Positions 43,904 to 52,305 of a DNA stretch of 64,000 bases are shown here, piece after piece. Below the pieces are notes generated by a model. That model did no database searches. It saw only the letters and a list, made by a program, of their open reading frames with translations, and was not told where the DNA came from. This DNA comes from Bacillus pumilus. GTDB taxonomy: Bacteria > Bacillota > Bacilli > Bacillales > Bacillaceae. The stretch lies in the NCBI RefSeq assembly GCF_024498355.1, contig NZ_CP101834.1, forward strand, positions 1 to 64,000. The letters run 5' to 3'. The number at the start of each line of letters is the position of its first letter. The stretch's first letter is position 1. The translations under genes and the position numbers were made by a program.

Positions 43904-44041
43904 TAAACAGGTTTTAATGAGTTAATGATCATTAATACAGGGGTTCAATCTCAAACTTAAACAGTGATGAGATAAGAAGGATAAGAGCGTGTAAGATGGA
44001 GTAAGAGAGCCACTGGAATCAAGCTGATACAAAATAAAAAA

Positions 44042-44177
44042 GCTATGCGATGACAACGAAGTTGGCAGAGCATAGCAAAGAATTTGTCTTTTGGGCAGCG
44101 TTAGCTGACCCAGCAGGCTCGATGCCTGCGTTTTAATAAAAGGAAAGCTTCAGCTTTCCATCCAAGCGTAGCGCAAT
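44042..44177 (+). ncRNA. structured element module 2, copy B
   Basis: Carries the GCTATGC/GCATAGC stem, CAGCGTTAGCTG, GCAGGC/GCCTGC and GGAAAGC/GCTTTCC hairpins. The spacer before it (43904-44041) shows no promoter or gene. Confidence 0.65.
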
Positions 44178-44179
44178 AA

Positions 44180-44206
44180 GAAAACCGCACTTTTGCGGTT
44201 TTCTTT
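44180..44206 (-). terminator. bidirectional terminator
   Basis: AAAACCGCA and TGCGGTTTT arms, T-rich on both flanks, lie after the minus-strand operon of cassette C and after module 2 copy B. Confidence 0.75.
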
Positions 44207-44209
44207 GGT

Positions 44210-44617
44210 TTAATCTATATCGCAAGGACAAATTAAATCATCTTGTATTACCTTGCCCTTTACAATGTTAACTTTTTGGACGTAATCCGATGGGGTATTT
44301 GCCCGAATTGCAATATCTATATTAAATTGTTTAGAAATGGATTCTAGCAGCTGCGTGTCGATTTCAAACGCTGCGGAAAATTGACATTCTATCACTTGGC
44401 ATTTTTGATGATCCATCGTGATATTATGACATGAAAGATAATGCCTATCAGAATCCACTATAAGATAATCACTATCTGGTGTTAGCATTTCAAACTTCGA
44501 TTTACTGTTTCTAATTTCAATCGAATTTCCCATTGGTATTAAACCATTTAAGAGAAACTGAATCAAATTAGAACGAAACCCACTTAACTGAATATTCCCC
44601 TCTACCCAATCAGCCAT
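44210..44617 (-). CDS. YubB/Api92-like ferredoxin-fold protein, paralogue 1
   Basis: This 135-residue protein begins 'MADWVEGNIQLSGFRSNLIQ', the strand-helix opening of YubB/Api92-like proteins, and ends 'VNIVKGKVIQDDLI'. It is clearly paralogous to the proteins at 44653 and 48444. Relatives are frequent in leading regions of conjugative plasmids, with no known biochemical activity. Confidence 0.55.
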   Translation of the reverse strand: MADWVEGNIQLSGFRSNLIQFLLNGLIPMGNSIEIRNSKSKFEMLTPDSDYLIVDSDRHYLSCHNITMDHQKCQVIECQFSAAFEIDTQLLESISKQFNIDIAIRANTPSDYVQKVNIVKGKVIQDDLICPCDID

Positions 44618-44652
44618 AACATTTGTACCTCTCTCTCGTCAGTAGTCTTTTT

Positions 44653-45072
44653 TTAATCATTATCAACTAATGTGAAAACATCATCTCTTATGATTTGTCC
44701 GTTCTTAATGGAAATGTTCTGTTGGAAGTAATCAACCGTTTCTTCCCCTGAAGCATTTATGTTCAGGTTATATTTTTGAGCGATGTCCAAAAGTTCACTC
44801 GATTGGATTTTCCATTTGCATGTTAATTCCATGCGAACGGTGTAAATGTCATCACGTACTATTTCAAGGGGAATGTCATCACCCCAAGAATGGACTACGA
44901 GACTTGTATCAATCATTAATAATGCTGCCCCTGTATCTTTGAGACATTGATCTTCTTCGTCTAGTGTTGGCGGAACACCATTTGATTCAGTCACTAACCC
45001 TTGAAGAATAAACTTCTTCAAGTTCGTATATTTACCAGTTACAGCGATTCTTCCTTCAACATAATTCGCCAT
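44653..45072 (-). CDS. YubB/Api92-like ferredoxin-fold protein, paralogue 2
   Basis: This 139-residue protein has the same opening (MANYVEGRIAVTGKYTNLKK) and a matching end (ISIKNGQIIRDDV) as its neighbour at 44210. Tandem duplication within one operon is evident. GGAGGAATAG precedes the ATG. Confidence 0.55.
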   Translation of the reverse strand: MANYVEGRIAVTGKYTNLKKFILQGLVTESNGVPPTLDEEDQCLKDTGAALLMIDTSLVVHSWGDDIPLEIVRDDIYTVRMELTCKWKIQSSELLDIAQKYNLNINASGEETVDYFQQNISIKNGQIIRDDVFTLVDND

Positions 45073-45090
45073 GTCTATTCCTCCTTTAGT

Positions 45091-45831
45091 TCAAAAATTG
45101 GTAATATCATCGTCAATCGTTTGTTTCAAATAATCCATCTGTTCCCCCTCTTTACGACCTCTATGATAAGCCTCTACCTCACCAATTGATGGAGTTTTTA
45201 CCGGCTTTGCCTTACCCGAAAAGCCCTTTGCTAGATCATTGTAAGCCCTCGAAACTTCTTTAGGGGTTATGACCATTAAGCCAAACTCTTGTTCCATTTC
45301 TTTAACTTGCTTTTCAAATTTTTCACTCAGTCCAGTTAGAAATCCTAACATATATGAATTTTTAAGTTCTTTTGTTTTCTCTTTCGTTCTAATTACAAAG
45401 GCATCTCTCTGATAATAGTTTTTGACGAATCTTGTGCTGTACTTACTTATAGCATCATAAGCAAGCACGTACATTTCTTTAGCTAAATTCACATCATTTT
45501 CGAAACCAAAGAAAATAATACTACTCTTCCTCCTTTTTTCACCGTTTAAAAATCTATTATGATAGTAGAATTTTACTCTGAAATTATTTGCTATTATTCC
45601 GGCTAATTGTCTTTCCCACCAAAATAATTTTTTATATGCAACAGCCTGTCCTTTAATAATTTCTTGCTTTTCATCTCTAGTTGTTTCTACATCACTCTGC
45701 TGAATATCATGTTTGATCATTAGCTTTTGAGCTAATAAGAAAGCACTTTGGGATTCCTCATCATTTTTTGAGTCATCCGCAATTGCCAGTAAACCTTTTA
45801 TCTTCTTTATAATCGATTCATTTCTGTTCAT
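45091..45831 (-). CDS. DUF2786-like protein
   Basis: This 246-residue protein has an N-terminal motif 'IIKKIKGLLAIADDSKNDEESQSAFLLAQKLM' style opening (residues 6-37) characteristic of DUF2786. A basic alpha/beta region follows (70-220). The ATG at 45831 lies behind AAGGAGGGTG; the longer frame overlaps the previous gene. DUF2786 proteins are common on phages and plasmids; the function is unknown. Confidence 0.65.
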   Translation of the reverse strand: MNRNESIIKKIKGLLAIADDSKNDEESQSAFLLAQKLMIKHDIQQSDVETTRDEKQEIIKGQAVAYKKLFWWERQLAGIIANNFRVKFYYHNRFLNGEKRRKSSIIFFGFENDVNLAKEMYVLAYDAISKYSTRFVKNYYQRDAFVIRTKEKTKELKNSYMLGFLTGLSEKFEKQVKEMEQEFGLMVITPKEVSRAYNDLAKGFSGKAKPVKTPSIGEVEAYHRGRKEGEQMDYLKQTIDDDITNF

Positions 45832-45844
45832 GTTTTCACCCTCC

Positions 45845-46444
45845 TTAGAAAATCTCTTCGAATCTAATACTTTCAATTGCAATGATTTCTTCTATAATTC
45901 TATGTTTTTCATTTTGGAGGAAATTTTGTGGACCTGTATAATCCCAATTGGCTACACATGTGTCTGACAACTGAATCATTATTCTGGTTGCTCGACCTAC
46001 AGCCTCTTTTAAGAATGTTTCTGAATCATAGAAGGGGTTTGTTAGAATTCCTTCGTCATAAGCGTAAATCCAATAATCAAGCAATTCTTCTGCCCATGCT
46101 TTTTTCAACTGCTCTTGCTGATCTTTGTCTTCAGGAATGCACACATTTTCTGAAATGTACAATCCGAGGTCGTAACCTGAAGTAATTTGTTTATCTGTTT
46201 CATTTAAAATTCGTTTGATTTCTCCCTTGCAATACTTATCAAACACGAAAGTGTTAGATTCTGTGACTTGCATCAATTCGTCCTGAATTTCATTAATCAA
46301 TACTGGCAAGGCTTTTGAAGAACAGTATCTTTTTACATTATTTAATACCGCATAACCTGTTATATAAGAACCCTGTTTAATTTGTTCAATTGCTTCAAGG
46401 ACATTTTCTACATCATTTTGTTTTTGTTCGATGTTACTGATCAT
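45845..46444 (-). CDS. hypothetical protein related to the N-terminal domain of the 477-residue protein
   Basis: A 199-residue helical protein. Its C-terminal half ('LKKAWAEEL', 'ILTNPF', 'IIEEIIAIESIRFEE') aligns with residues 45-135 of the fused protein at 58835. ATG 46444 follows AAAGGAGCTAG. The apparent 64-residue extension runs into repeat copy C and is not coding. First gene of the cassette C operon. Confidence 0.55.
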   Translation of the reverse strand: MISNIEQKQNDVENVLEAIEQIKQGSYITGYAVLNNVKRYCSSKALPVLINEIQDELMQVTESNTFVFDKYCKGEIKRILNETDKQITSGYDLGLYISENVCIPEDKDQQEQLKKAWAEELLDYWIYAYDEGILTNPFYDSETFLKEAVGRATRIMIQLSDTCVANWDYTGPQNFLQNEKHRIIEEIIAIESIRFEEIF

Positions 46445-46472
46445 TGTTCTAGCTCCTTTGTTTTTCATTTTT

Positions 46473-47068
46473 ACCTCCGAAGGGGTACGCCCCTTCAGGG
46501 TGAATTTTTCCCTTTTGACAGGTAGAACGGACAACTGAGGATAGACGCATGACAAGAGGGCCGCAGGCATCGCGTTAGCGACAAGTGCTGATTTGCCTTT
46601 AGGTAGCGTAACCGTTGCTTCAGGGATGTTTAGCATAGGCTCTACTGCTAAACATTCCTGGGGCTTACGAGTTACGACTGATCAGCATTTGCTCTTGTCA
46701 TGTGGCTTGCCGTCTTATCAAAAAGTGTGGTAAAGAGCCGGAGGCGCAAACTTTGGCACGCTTTTTGATTAGCCGGCCCCGAATGTTGTACGCTTCGGAG
46801 GTCAAAAGGGAAATGTCACTTTAACGGCAGCCGGAGGCTGGCTACCGATGGTTTTAGGAAGCTTCAGCTTCCGTCAAGCAGGCTCTAGCCTGCACGCAGT
46901 CGGCCGCGCGTGAAGAACGATGGAGGAACAATGCAGCTGTTGTCCTGGTGTAGCCAGGGCTTACAGATGTTTGTTATCCCATGGTTTAGCGTGGAGCGAG
47001 ATACCATGAAATGTTGGCCGGTGTTTTGTACCGGCTTACAGTTCATGAGTAGACCCGCAGGGCAGCCC
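46473..47068 (+). ncRNA. structured element module 1, copy C (reference copy)
   Basis: Two crossing long-range helices close the 5' domain. ACCTCCGAAG (46473) pairs with CTTCGGAGGT (46793), and TTTCCCTTTTGAC (46507) pairs with GTCAAAAGGGAAA (46801), an H-type pseudoknot around ~270 nt. Inside are the 19-bp stem with GTTTAGCA/TGCTAAAC and a ~20-bp stem with ATCAAAAAGTGTG/CACGCTTTTTGAT. The 3' domain holds short hairpins and a final helix, CATGAA/TTCATG around GCCGG/CCGGC. No ribosome site or conserved coding frame was found on the + strand. It may act as RNA or as single-stranded DNA. Confidence 0.75.
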
Positions 47069-47133
47069 GGATCTCGTAGTCAATAAAATGTTTTTAGAAT
47101 ATAATTGTGCTTTATTGAAAGGAGCAATATTTC

Positions 47134-47331
47134 ATGCAAACTGAGCGTATAATCGCTGTTATAAAGAACGATACAGAATTACCATTGAATAAAAGAAGAA
47201 TTCCATTCAAACCTGCTATTATGGTGGACGGTGAAGTAGAGGAAGTACACATGGAAGAGTTATCAGAGCTAGAAAAAGAAAAGTATTTTTCGATTCTCAA
47301 TAAAGTATTAGAACAGAATGGTGCATCATAG
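47134..47331 (+). CDS. small protein encoded in the copy C spacer
   Basis: A 65-residue acidic protein on the + strand, opposite to the cassette operons. GAAAGGAGCAAT precedes the ATG. A possible promoter (TAGTCA, 17 bp, TATAAT at about 47077-47105) lies in the spacer. Module 2 begins 10 bp after its stop, so module 2 would be its 3' untranslated region. Confidence 0.55.
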   Translation: MQTERIIAVIKNDTELPLNKRRIPFKPAIMVDGEVEEVHMEELSELEKEKYFSILNKVLEQNGAS

Positions 47332-47340
47332 TTATAGATC

Positions 47341-47490
47341 GCTATGCGATGACAACGTAGTTGGCAGAGCATAGCAAAGGTTTTGACTTTTGGGCAGCGT
47401 TAGCTGACCCAGCAGGCTCGATGCCTGCGTTTTAATAAAAGGAAAGCTATAGCTTTCCTACCATGCGTAGGCCAGCGATAGGCTGGACAA
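47341..47490 (+). ncRNA. structured element module 2, copy C
   Basis: Same hairpin order as copy B, plus a GCCAGC/GGCTGG hairpin at the end. It directly follows the 65-residue ORF and is followed by a terminator. Confidence 0.65.
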
Positions 47491-47494
47491 CGCA

Positions 47495-47525
47495 AGAAAC
47501 CACTAGGGTACTCCCCTAGTGGTTT
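47495..47525 (-). terminator. bidirectional terminator
   Basis: ACCACTAGGG and CCCTAGTGGT arms with TTTT on the + side and TTTCTT on the minus side. It ends the minus operon starting at 49457. Confidence 0.7.
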
Positions 47526-47914
47526 TATTCGAATCGTTTTAATACATCCGTTGACAGATCAAACAAGTCATCATTGTAAGTGAGTAATCTGATATATTCT
47601 ATTACGGTAAGGGCTTGCTGATCTCCCTCTTTTAATTTCTGAATGGCTTTATCTAAGTATTTCAATTCAGTTTCAAGACCGTCTCGATTAAATATAGAAA
47701 TATCTTTTAAAGCTTTAATCCGACTTTGGACACCAACCAGTTTTTCATTCATTTGAATAGTATTCAGTTCATTATGAATCTCTCTTACATCAGCTTCTAT
47801 AGAGCCGTATGCAATAAGTTCAGAAATATCTTGTATCCCTTCTTCTTTTGCTTCTTGATGAGAAGTAGAACTAACTTCTACTGCAATTGTCACTGAATAT
47901 TGCTTGTTGTTCAT
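47525..47914 (-). CDS. hypothetical helical protein
   Basis: A 129-residue helical, acidic protein with coiled-coil-like stretches (45-100). ATG 47914 follows AAAAGGGGAG. Last gene of the cassette D operon; the previous gene ends 13 bp upstream. No known motif. Confidence 0.5.
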   Translation of the reverse strand: MNNKQYSVTIAVEVSSTSHQEAKEEGIQDISELIAYGSIEADVREIHNELNTIQMNEKLVGVQSRIKALKDISIFNRDGLETELKYLDKAIQKLKEGDQQALTVIEYIRLLTYNDDLFDLSTDVLKRFE

Positions 47915-47927
47915 ACGATCTCCCCTT

Positions 47928-48431
47928 TTAATTCCACTCAACTATGTAGAATTTTTCTTTCATTCGATTTACTATTTCATCCACTGAGCTTATAGAGCCA
48001 TCCAAGATGATAGACCCAGTGTCGATGTGAATTACAGCAAAGTGAAGCATTTCTCCCTCATCATTTGCTTTGTTAATTAAGTAATCTTCATACCATTCTG
48101 TTAAGGTTATAGTCTCGACCTTTTGAATTGTCACTTTAACCTCAAATGAATCTTTGAATTGGTCATATGTCATAACTTTTGGTCTGTTGCAAATGGCTAA
48201 AAGTTCAGATCCTAAGTGTGCAGCACCGGCTTTCAAACACCGGTGTTCAACAAGAGACTCGACAAAAATGCGTCCCTCTTCTTGCAACAATTTCACCTTT
48301 TGTAAGGCTGACTTTAAAAGTTCAGCCCCGCGTAAGTCCTCACCTTGATAATGAGAACAGTCTTTTGCATAGTCATTTAACTTGTGTTCATAATTTTCAA
48401 TTTCTTTACTAAACAACTCTTTTTTCTTCAT
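47928..48431 (-). CDS. hypothetical protein
   Basis: This 167-residue protein has a helical N-terminal half with Cys/His residues (KDCSHYQGEDL, EHRCLKAGAAHLG) and a beta-rich C-terminal half (105-165). CTAGGAGAG precedes the ATG. Not recognised. Confidence 0.5.
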   Translation of the reverse strand: MKKKELFSKEIENYEHKLNDYAKDCSHYQGEDLRGAELLKSALQKVKLLQEEGRIFVESLVEHRCLKAGAAHLGSELLAICNRPKVMTYDQFKDSFEVKVTIQKVETITLTEWYEDYLINKANDEGEMLHFAVIHIDTGSIILDGSISSVDEIVNRMKEKFYIVEWN

Positions 48432-48443
48432 TTTCCCACTCTC

Positions 48444-48821
48444 CTAGTGAATTTTTTCATCTTTTTCATATTGCTTTATTTCTTTATGAAGCTGACCCTC
48501 GCAGATCAGCAGGCGAATATCTGTTAAATCGGCAAGGCAGTGTACTTCTATTTCAAACGTCAGTTTAAATTGTTTAGACAAATGAGTAAGAAGTTTTTCA
48601 TCAACACCTCTCGCGGCTTCAAACGGAAGTGATATTTTAGTAGTGTCTTTATATGAAATATCGCTTGTTTGAATAAAGTTGGCATTGCTGCCCTTTATCC
48701 TAGTAAACACTTTTCCTTCACGATCAGATTCATCAGATTCATGAAAATTCACACAATAAGCAAGGAAAAAAGGAATCTGATCGCCAGTTATTTTGATTCG
48801 ACCTTTACAAAAATTAGTCAT
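48444..48821 (-). CDS. YubB/Api92-like ferredoxin-fold protein, paralogue 3
   Basis: This 125-residue protein starts 'MTNFCKGRIKITGDQIPFFL' and ends 'DIRLLICEGQLHKEI', matching the plan of the paralogues at 44210 and 44653. It lies in a different cassette, so the family has spread between cassettes as well as by tandem duplication. Confidence 0.5.
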   Translation of the reverse strand: MTNFCKGRIKITGDQIPFFLAYCVNFHESDESDREGKVFTRIKGSNANFIQTSDISYKDTTKISLPFEAARGVDEKLLTHLSKQFKLTFEIEVHCLADLTDIRLLICEGQLHKEIKQYEKDEKIH

Positions 48822-48866
48822 TTTTTGCATCCCCCATTCCTCTTTAATAGTGCAAAGAATCCCCCT

Positions 48867-49457
48867 TTACAGTTTTTCATTATAAAAAATCAATTCTCCG
48901 TTCAAGTCAAACATAATGTCTAATAATGTTTTGACTTGTAAATCTCTATCAACCATACTACTTTCAGTCTCTATGCTAAATTCGTCTATCAGTGTTCCTT
49001 TCTCTACAATGATACTCAAATAGTCATAAGAACTAACATCTACTACTTCAATTCCTCCACTATAGTCTAAGTTCCAATAACCATCACCATTTAACAAAAT
49101 AAAAATTTCAATTCGTTTTTCCTTGATATCCCTAATTGACCAGTCATTACAGTTAATCGGATTCGGAAACGGTTGATCCATGTAATTATCTAAATGTCCG
49201 TTCACTAAAGATGCTAAGATTAAATAAGTATCATAATCTCTTGAAGTGAAGTCCTTTTCTTTTGTTAAAAATTCGAGCATATCTTCCTTATAGAGTGGTA
49301 AATCTCTAACGTCAAAACTCTTATCTTCAAACGAATAAAGACCAAGTTTGTTTTCGATATAAACAGTTACAATTTTGTGGTAACAATCTGAAATTGAAAA
49401 TAATACTTTTTTATTGCAGAAGATATCTGCTGGTACTTCTACTTCTTTATATGGCAT
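48867..49457 (-). CDS. ILASI-GH family protein
   Basis: This 196-residue protein is one of five copies of a domain confined in this window to the cassette array. Shared marks are an acidic beta region, 'VRDLPLYKED', 'YLILASLVNGHLDNYM', then 'GDGYWNLDYSGGIEVVDVSSYDYL' and a C-terminal 'ESSMVDRDLQVKTLLDIMF'. It leads the cassette D operon, about 26 bp from module 1. The function is unknown. Being shuffled and fused elsewhere suggests a selected interaction role rather than housekeeping. Confidence 0.6.
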   Translation of the reverse strand: MPYKEVEVPADIFCNKKVLFSISDCYHKIVTVYIENKLGLYSFEDKSFDVRDLPLYKEDMLEFLTKEKDFTSRDYDTYLILASLVNGHLDNYMDQPFPNPINCNDWSIRDIKEKRIEIFILLNGDGYWNLDYSGGIEVVDVSSYDYLSIIVEKGTLIDEFSIETESSMVDRDLQVKTLLDIMFDLNGELIFYNEKL

Positions 49458-49483
49458 ATTTTTTTCTCTCCTTTTTTCTTTTT

Positions 49484-50079
49484 ACCTCCGAAGGGGTACG
49501 CCCCTTCAGGGTGAATTTTTCCCTTTTGACAGGTAGAACGGACAACTGAGGATAGACGCATGACAAGAGGGCCGCAGGCATCGCGTTAGCGACAAGTGCT
49601 GATTTGCCTTTAGGTAGCGTAACCGTTGCTTCAGGGATGCTTAGCATAAGCTCTACTGCTAAACATCCCTGGGGCTTACGAGTTACGACTGATCAGCATT
49701 TGCTCTTGTCATGTGGCTTGCAGTCTTATCAAAAAGTGTGGTAAAGAGCCGGAGGCGCAAACTTTGGCACGCTTTTTGATTAGCCGGCCCCGAATGTTGT
49801 ACGCTTCGGAGGTCAAAAGGGAAATGTCACTTTAACGGCAGCCGTAGGCTGGCTACCGATGGTTTTAGGAAGCTTCAGCTTCCGTCAAGCAGGCTCTAGC
49901 CTGCACGCAGTCGGCCGCGCGTGAAGAACGATGGAGGAACAATGCAGCTGTTGTCCTGGTTCAGCCAGGACTTACAGATGTTTGTTATCCCATGGTTTAG
50001 CGTGGAGCGAGATACCATGAAATGTTGGCCGGTGTCTTGTACCGGCTTACATTTCATGAGTAGACCCGGAGGGCAGCCC
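49484..50079 (+). ncRNA. structured element module 1, copy D
   Basis: A full copy. Helix changes include CATGAAATGT/ACATTTCATG (fully paired only here), GGGATG/CATCCC in the 19-bp stem and GTCCTGG/CCAGGAC. One position (C.A in the 19-bp stem) breaks a pair. Confidence 0.75.
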
Positions 50080-50223
50080 GACAAAAGAATTTAAGGGTTT
50101 GGGAGAAGAAACTAAAAGAGTATAAGGACCATGCTGAAGATCAGTGAAAAGAATAAAGAGGTCATGATATTGCAGGAGGTACTAATGACGAGAGAATTTA
50201 AAACTGAAGGATATCACTATGCA

Positions 50224-50375
50224 GCTATGCGATGACAACGAAGTTGGCAGAGCATAGCAAAGGTTTTGTCTTTTGGGCAGCGTTAGCTGACCCAGCAGGC
50301 TCGATGCCTGCGTTTCTATAAATGGAAAGCTAAAGCTTTCCTACCATGCGTGGGCCAGCTGTAAGCTGGACAAGC
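50224..50375 (+). ncRNA. structured element module 2, copy D
   Basis: Standard hairpin set. The spacer before it (50080-50223) is purine-rich, resembles the spacers of copies E and F, and holds no convincing gene. Confidence 0.65.
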
Positions 50376-50385
50376 GTTAAAAAAC

Positions 50386-50412
50386 CACTAGGGCTTATCC
50401 TAGTGGTTGCTT
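50386..50412 (-). terminator. bidirectional terminator
   Basis: ACCACTAGG/CCTAGTGGT arms with T6 on the minus-strand reading, directly after the 52-residue gene. Confidence 0.75.
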
Positions 50413-50413
50413 T

Positions 50414-50572
50414 TTATTTAGTTAATGTGTAAATATCAGTTGTTTTCAACCCTTGATCTAAAGCTAGAAGTTCTTTTGTTGATTGAATCTCATCAGGGAA
50501 TGTACCCTCTATCGTTATTCTAGACAACTCTTCATCTGTGTTCTTATTATAAAATATTATCCATTCTTTCAA
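50414..50572 (-). CDS. 52-residue hypothetical protein
   Basis: An acidic, mixed alpha/beta small protein. The TTG start at 50572 follows TAAGAGGTGAT. It lies 25 bp after the LPD11-like gene and ends at the operon terminator. Not recognised. Confidence 0.5.
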   Translation of the reverse strand: MKEWIIFYNKNTDEELSRITIEGTFPDEIQSTKELLALDQGLKTTDIYTLTK

Positions 50573-50596
50573 CCGTATCACCTCTTATCTCTATTT

Positions 50597-50845
50597 TTAG
50601 CCGATCATTTTGACTTCAAGGGCTAAAATATCTTCCCATGTCAACCATTCCGGCTTATCATCTATTGAAAAACTGTTCCATAATTTTTTCATTGTGTTAA
50701 TGTGTCTTTTTTCATCTCCTGCCCATAATTTTTTTTTGTTCCTGCCTCCGTTTCCTAAATAGTAACGACAATCTGATTGTAAACGGCTCAATAATTGGTA
50801 TCTAAATGTGTCACTGTATTCTAAAATATCTCTTTGTTTTGCCAT
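50597..50845 (-). CDS. stand-alone LPD11-like domain protein
   Basis: This 82-residue protein is almost entirely a pattern I recognise from large-polyvalent-protein domain 11: 'YQLLSRLQSDCRYYLGNGGR', 'LWAGDEKRHINTMKKLW' and 'KPEWLTWEDI'. Such domains usually sit inside huge phage or conjugative polyvalent proteins; here it is free-standing. The start overlaps the stop of the preceding gene. Confidence 0.7.
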   Translation of the reverse strand: MAKQRDILEYSDTFRYQLLSRLQSDCRYYLGNGGRNKKKLWAGDEKRHINTMKKLWNSFSIDDKPEWLTWEDILALEVKMIG

Positions 50846-51375
50846 TATCTTAAATCCCCTTCTGAATAAGTTGAGAAAAGTACATGAAAAAACTTTTCAA
50901 TGTCTGAATCTTCTTGTACAGGGAATTTCAACATTTCTACATCATCTTCATTGCATAGGACTAGAGATTTATAATAAGGATTGTCAACACAACCTATACC
51001 AAAGTTAGGAACCCATTCACTTTCAGCTTCGAATGAGACATATACCTTCAATTTGTGACCTAGATCATTAGGTGTGTAAGAGGCAAATTCTTTAGCGAAT
51101 TTAAAAGGTTCAATCATAGCAAAATCTAAATCTCCTCTTGCAATGGAGGCTATGATTAAATGACGATGATAATCTTCCCTAAATTCGTATAAATTTTGAT
51201 CTTCATCAAAAAGTGGAAGTCTACTAACTTCAAATTCATCAGCTTCATACCATGAAAGTGAATAAACCTCTTCTTTTAAATAATCATACCTCTCATCGCG
51301 ATAAGCATAATAAATTTCAATATCATTCACTTTTAAAAAAATCTCGGCTGGCACTTCAATATCTTTATAAGGCAT
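50845..51375 (-). CDS. ILASI-GH family protein
   Basis: This 176-residue paralogue of the 48867 protein has the same opening (MPYKDIEVPAEIF), 'VSRLPLFDED', 'HLIIASIARGDLDFAM' and beta-rich C-terminal half. The GH of the signature is GD here. AAAGGAGAAG precedes the ATG. First gene of cassette E operon. Confidence 0.6.
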   Translation of the reverse strand: MPYKDIEVPAEIFLKVNDIEIYYAYRDERYDYLKEEVYSLSWYEADEFEVSRLPLFDEDQNLYEFREDYHRHLIIASIARGDLDFAMIEPFKFAKEFASYTPNDLGHKLKVYVSFEAESEWVPNFGIGCVDNPYYKSLVLCNEDDVEMLKFPVQEDSDIEKFFHVLFSTYSEGDLR

Positions 51376-51403
51376 TTGAACTTCTCCTTTAATTTTTCTT
51401 TTT

Positions 51404-52000
51404 ACCTTCGAAGGGGTTAGTCCCCTTCAGGGTGAATTTTTCCCTTTTGACAGGTAGAACGGACAACTGAGGATAGACGCATGACAAGAGGGCCGCAGGC
51501 ATCGCTTTAGCGACAAGTGCTGATTTGCCTTTAGGTAGCGTAACCGTTGCCCCAGGGATGTTTAGCATAGGCTCTACTGCTAAACATTCCTGGGGCTTAC
51601 GAGTTACGACTGATCAGCATTTGCTCTTGTCATGTGGCTTGCCGTCTTATCAAAAAGTGTGGTAAAGAGCCGGAGGCGCAAACTTTGGCACGCTTTTTGA
51701 TTAGCCGGCCCCGAATGTTGTACGCTTCGGAGGTCAAAAGGGAAATGTCACTTTAACGGCAGCCGGAGGCTGGCTACCGATGGTTTTAGGAAGCTTCAGC
51801 TTCCGTCAAGCAGGCTTTAGCCTGCACGCAGTCGGCCGCGCGTGAAGAACGATGGAGGAACAATGCAGCTGTTGTCCTGGTGCAACCAGGGCTTACAGAT
51901 GTTTGTTATCCCATGGTTTAGCGTGGAGCGAGATACCATGAAATGTTGGCCGGTGTCTTGTACCGGCTTACAGTTCATGAGTAGACCCACAGGGCAGCCC
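51404..52000 (+). ncRNA. structured element module 1, copy E
   Basis: A full copy. The 5' pseudoknot strand is ACCTTCGAAG, a C-to-T change that gives a G.T pair with CTTCGGAGGT on the + strand. The 19-bp stem starts GCCCCAGG/CCTGGGGC, all Watson-Crick, where others use T.G pairs. Confidence 0.75.
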
Positions 52001-52143
52001 GACAAAAGAATTTAAGGGTTTGAGAGAAGAAACTAAAAAAGTGTAGGGACCTTACTGAAGAACATGAAGATACATAAGATAGAAGAATTCATATAGAGGA
52101 TGAACGTAATGAGAGGATCTAAAATCGTGTAGTTGCACCAGGC

Positions 52144-52298
52144 AGCTATGCGATGACAACGTAGTTGGCAGAGCATAGTAAAGGTTTTGTCTTTTGGGCA
52201 GCGTCAGCTGACCCAGCAGGCTCGATGCCTGCGTTTTAATAAAAGGAAAGCTTCAGCTTTCCTACCATGCGTAACGCCAGCGAATTGCTGGTGTTACG
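52144..52298 (+). ncRNA. structured element module 2, copy E
   Basis: The closing pair of the first stem is G.T here (GCTATGC/GCATAGT). The terminal hairpin is extended to GTAACGCCAGC/GCTGGTGTTAC. No T-run terminator follows. Confidence 0.65.
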
Positions 52299-52305
52299 CC
52301 CCCTT

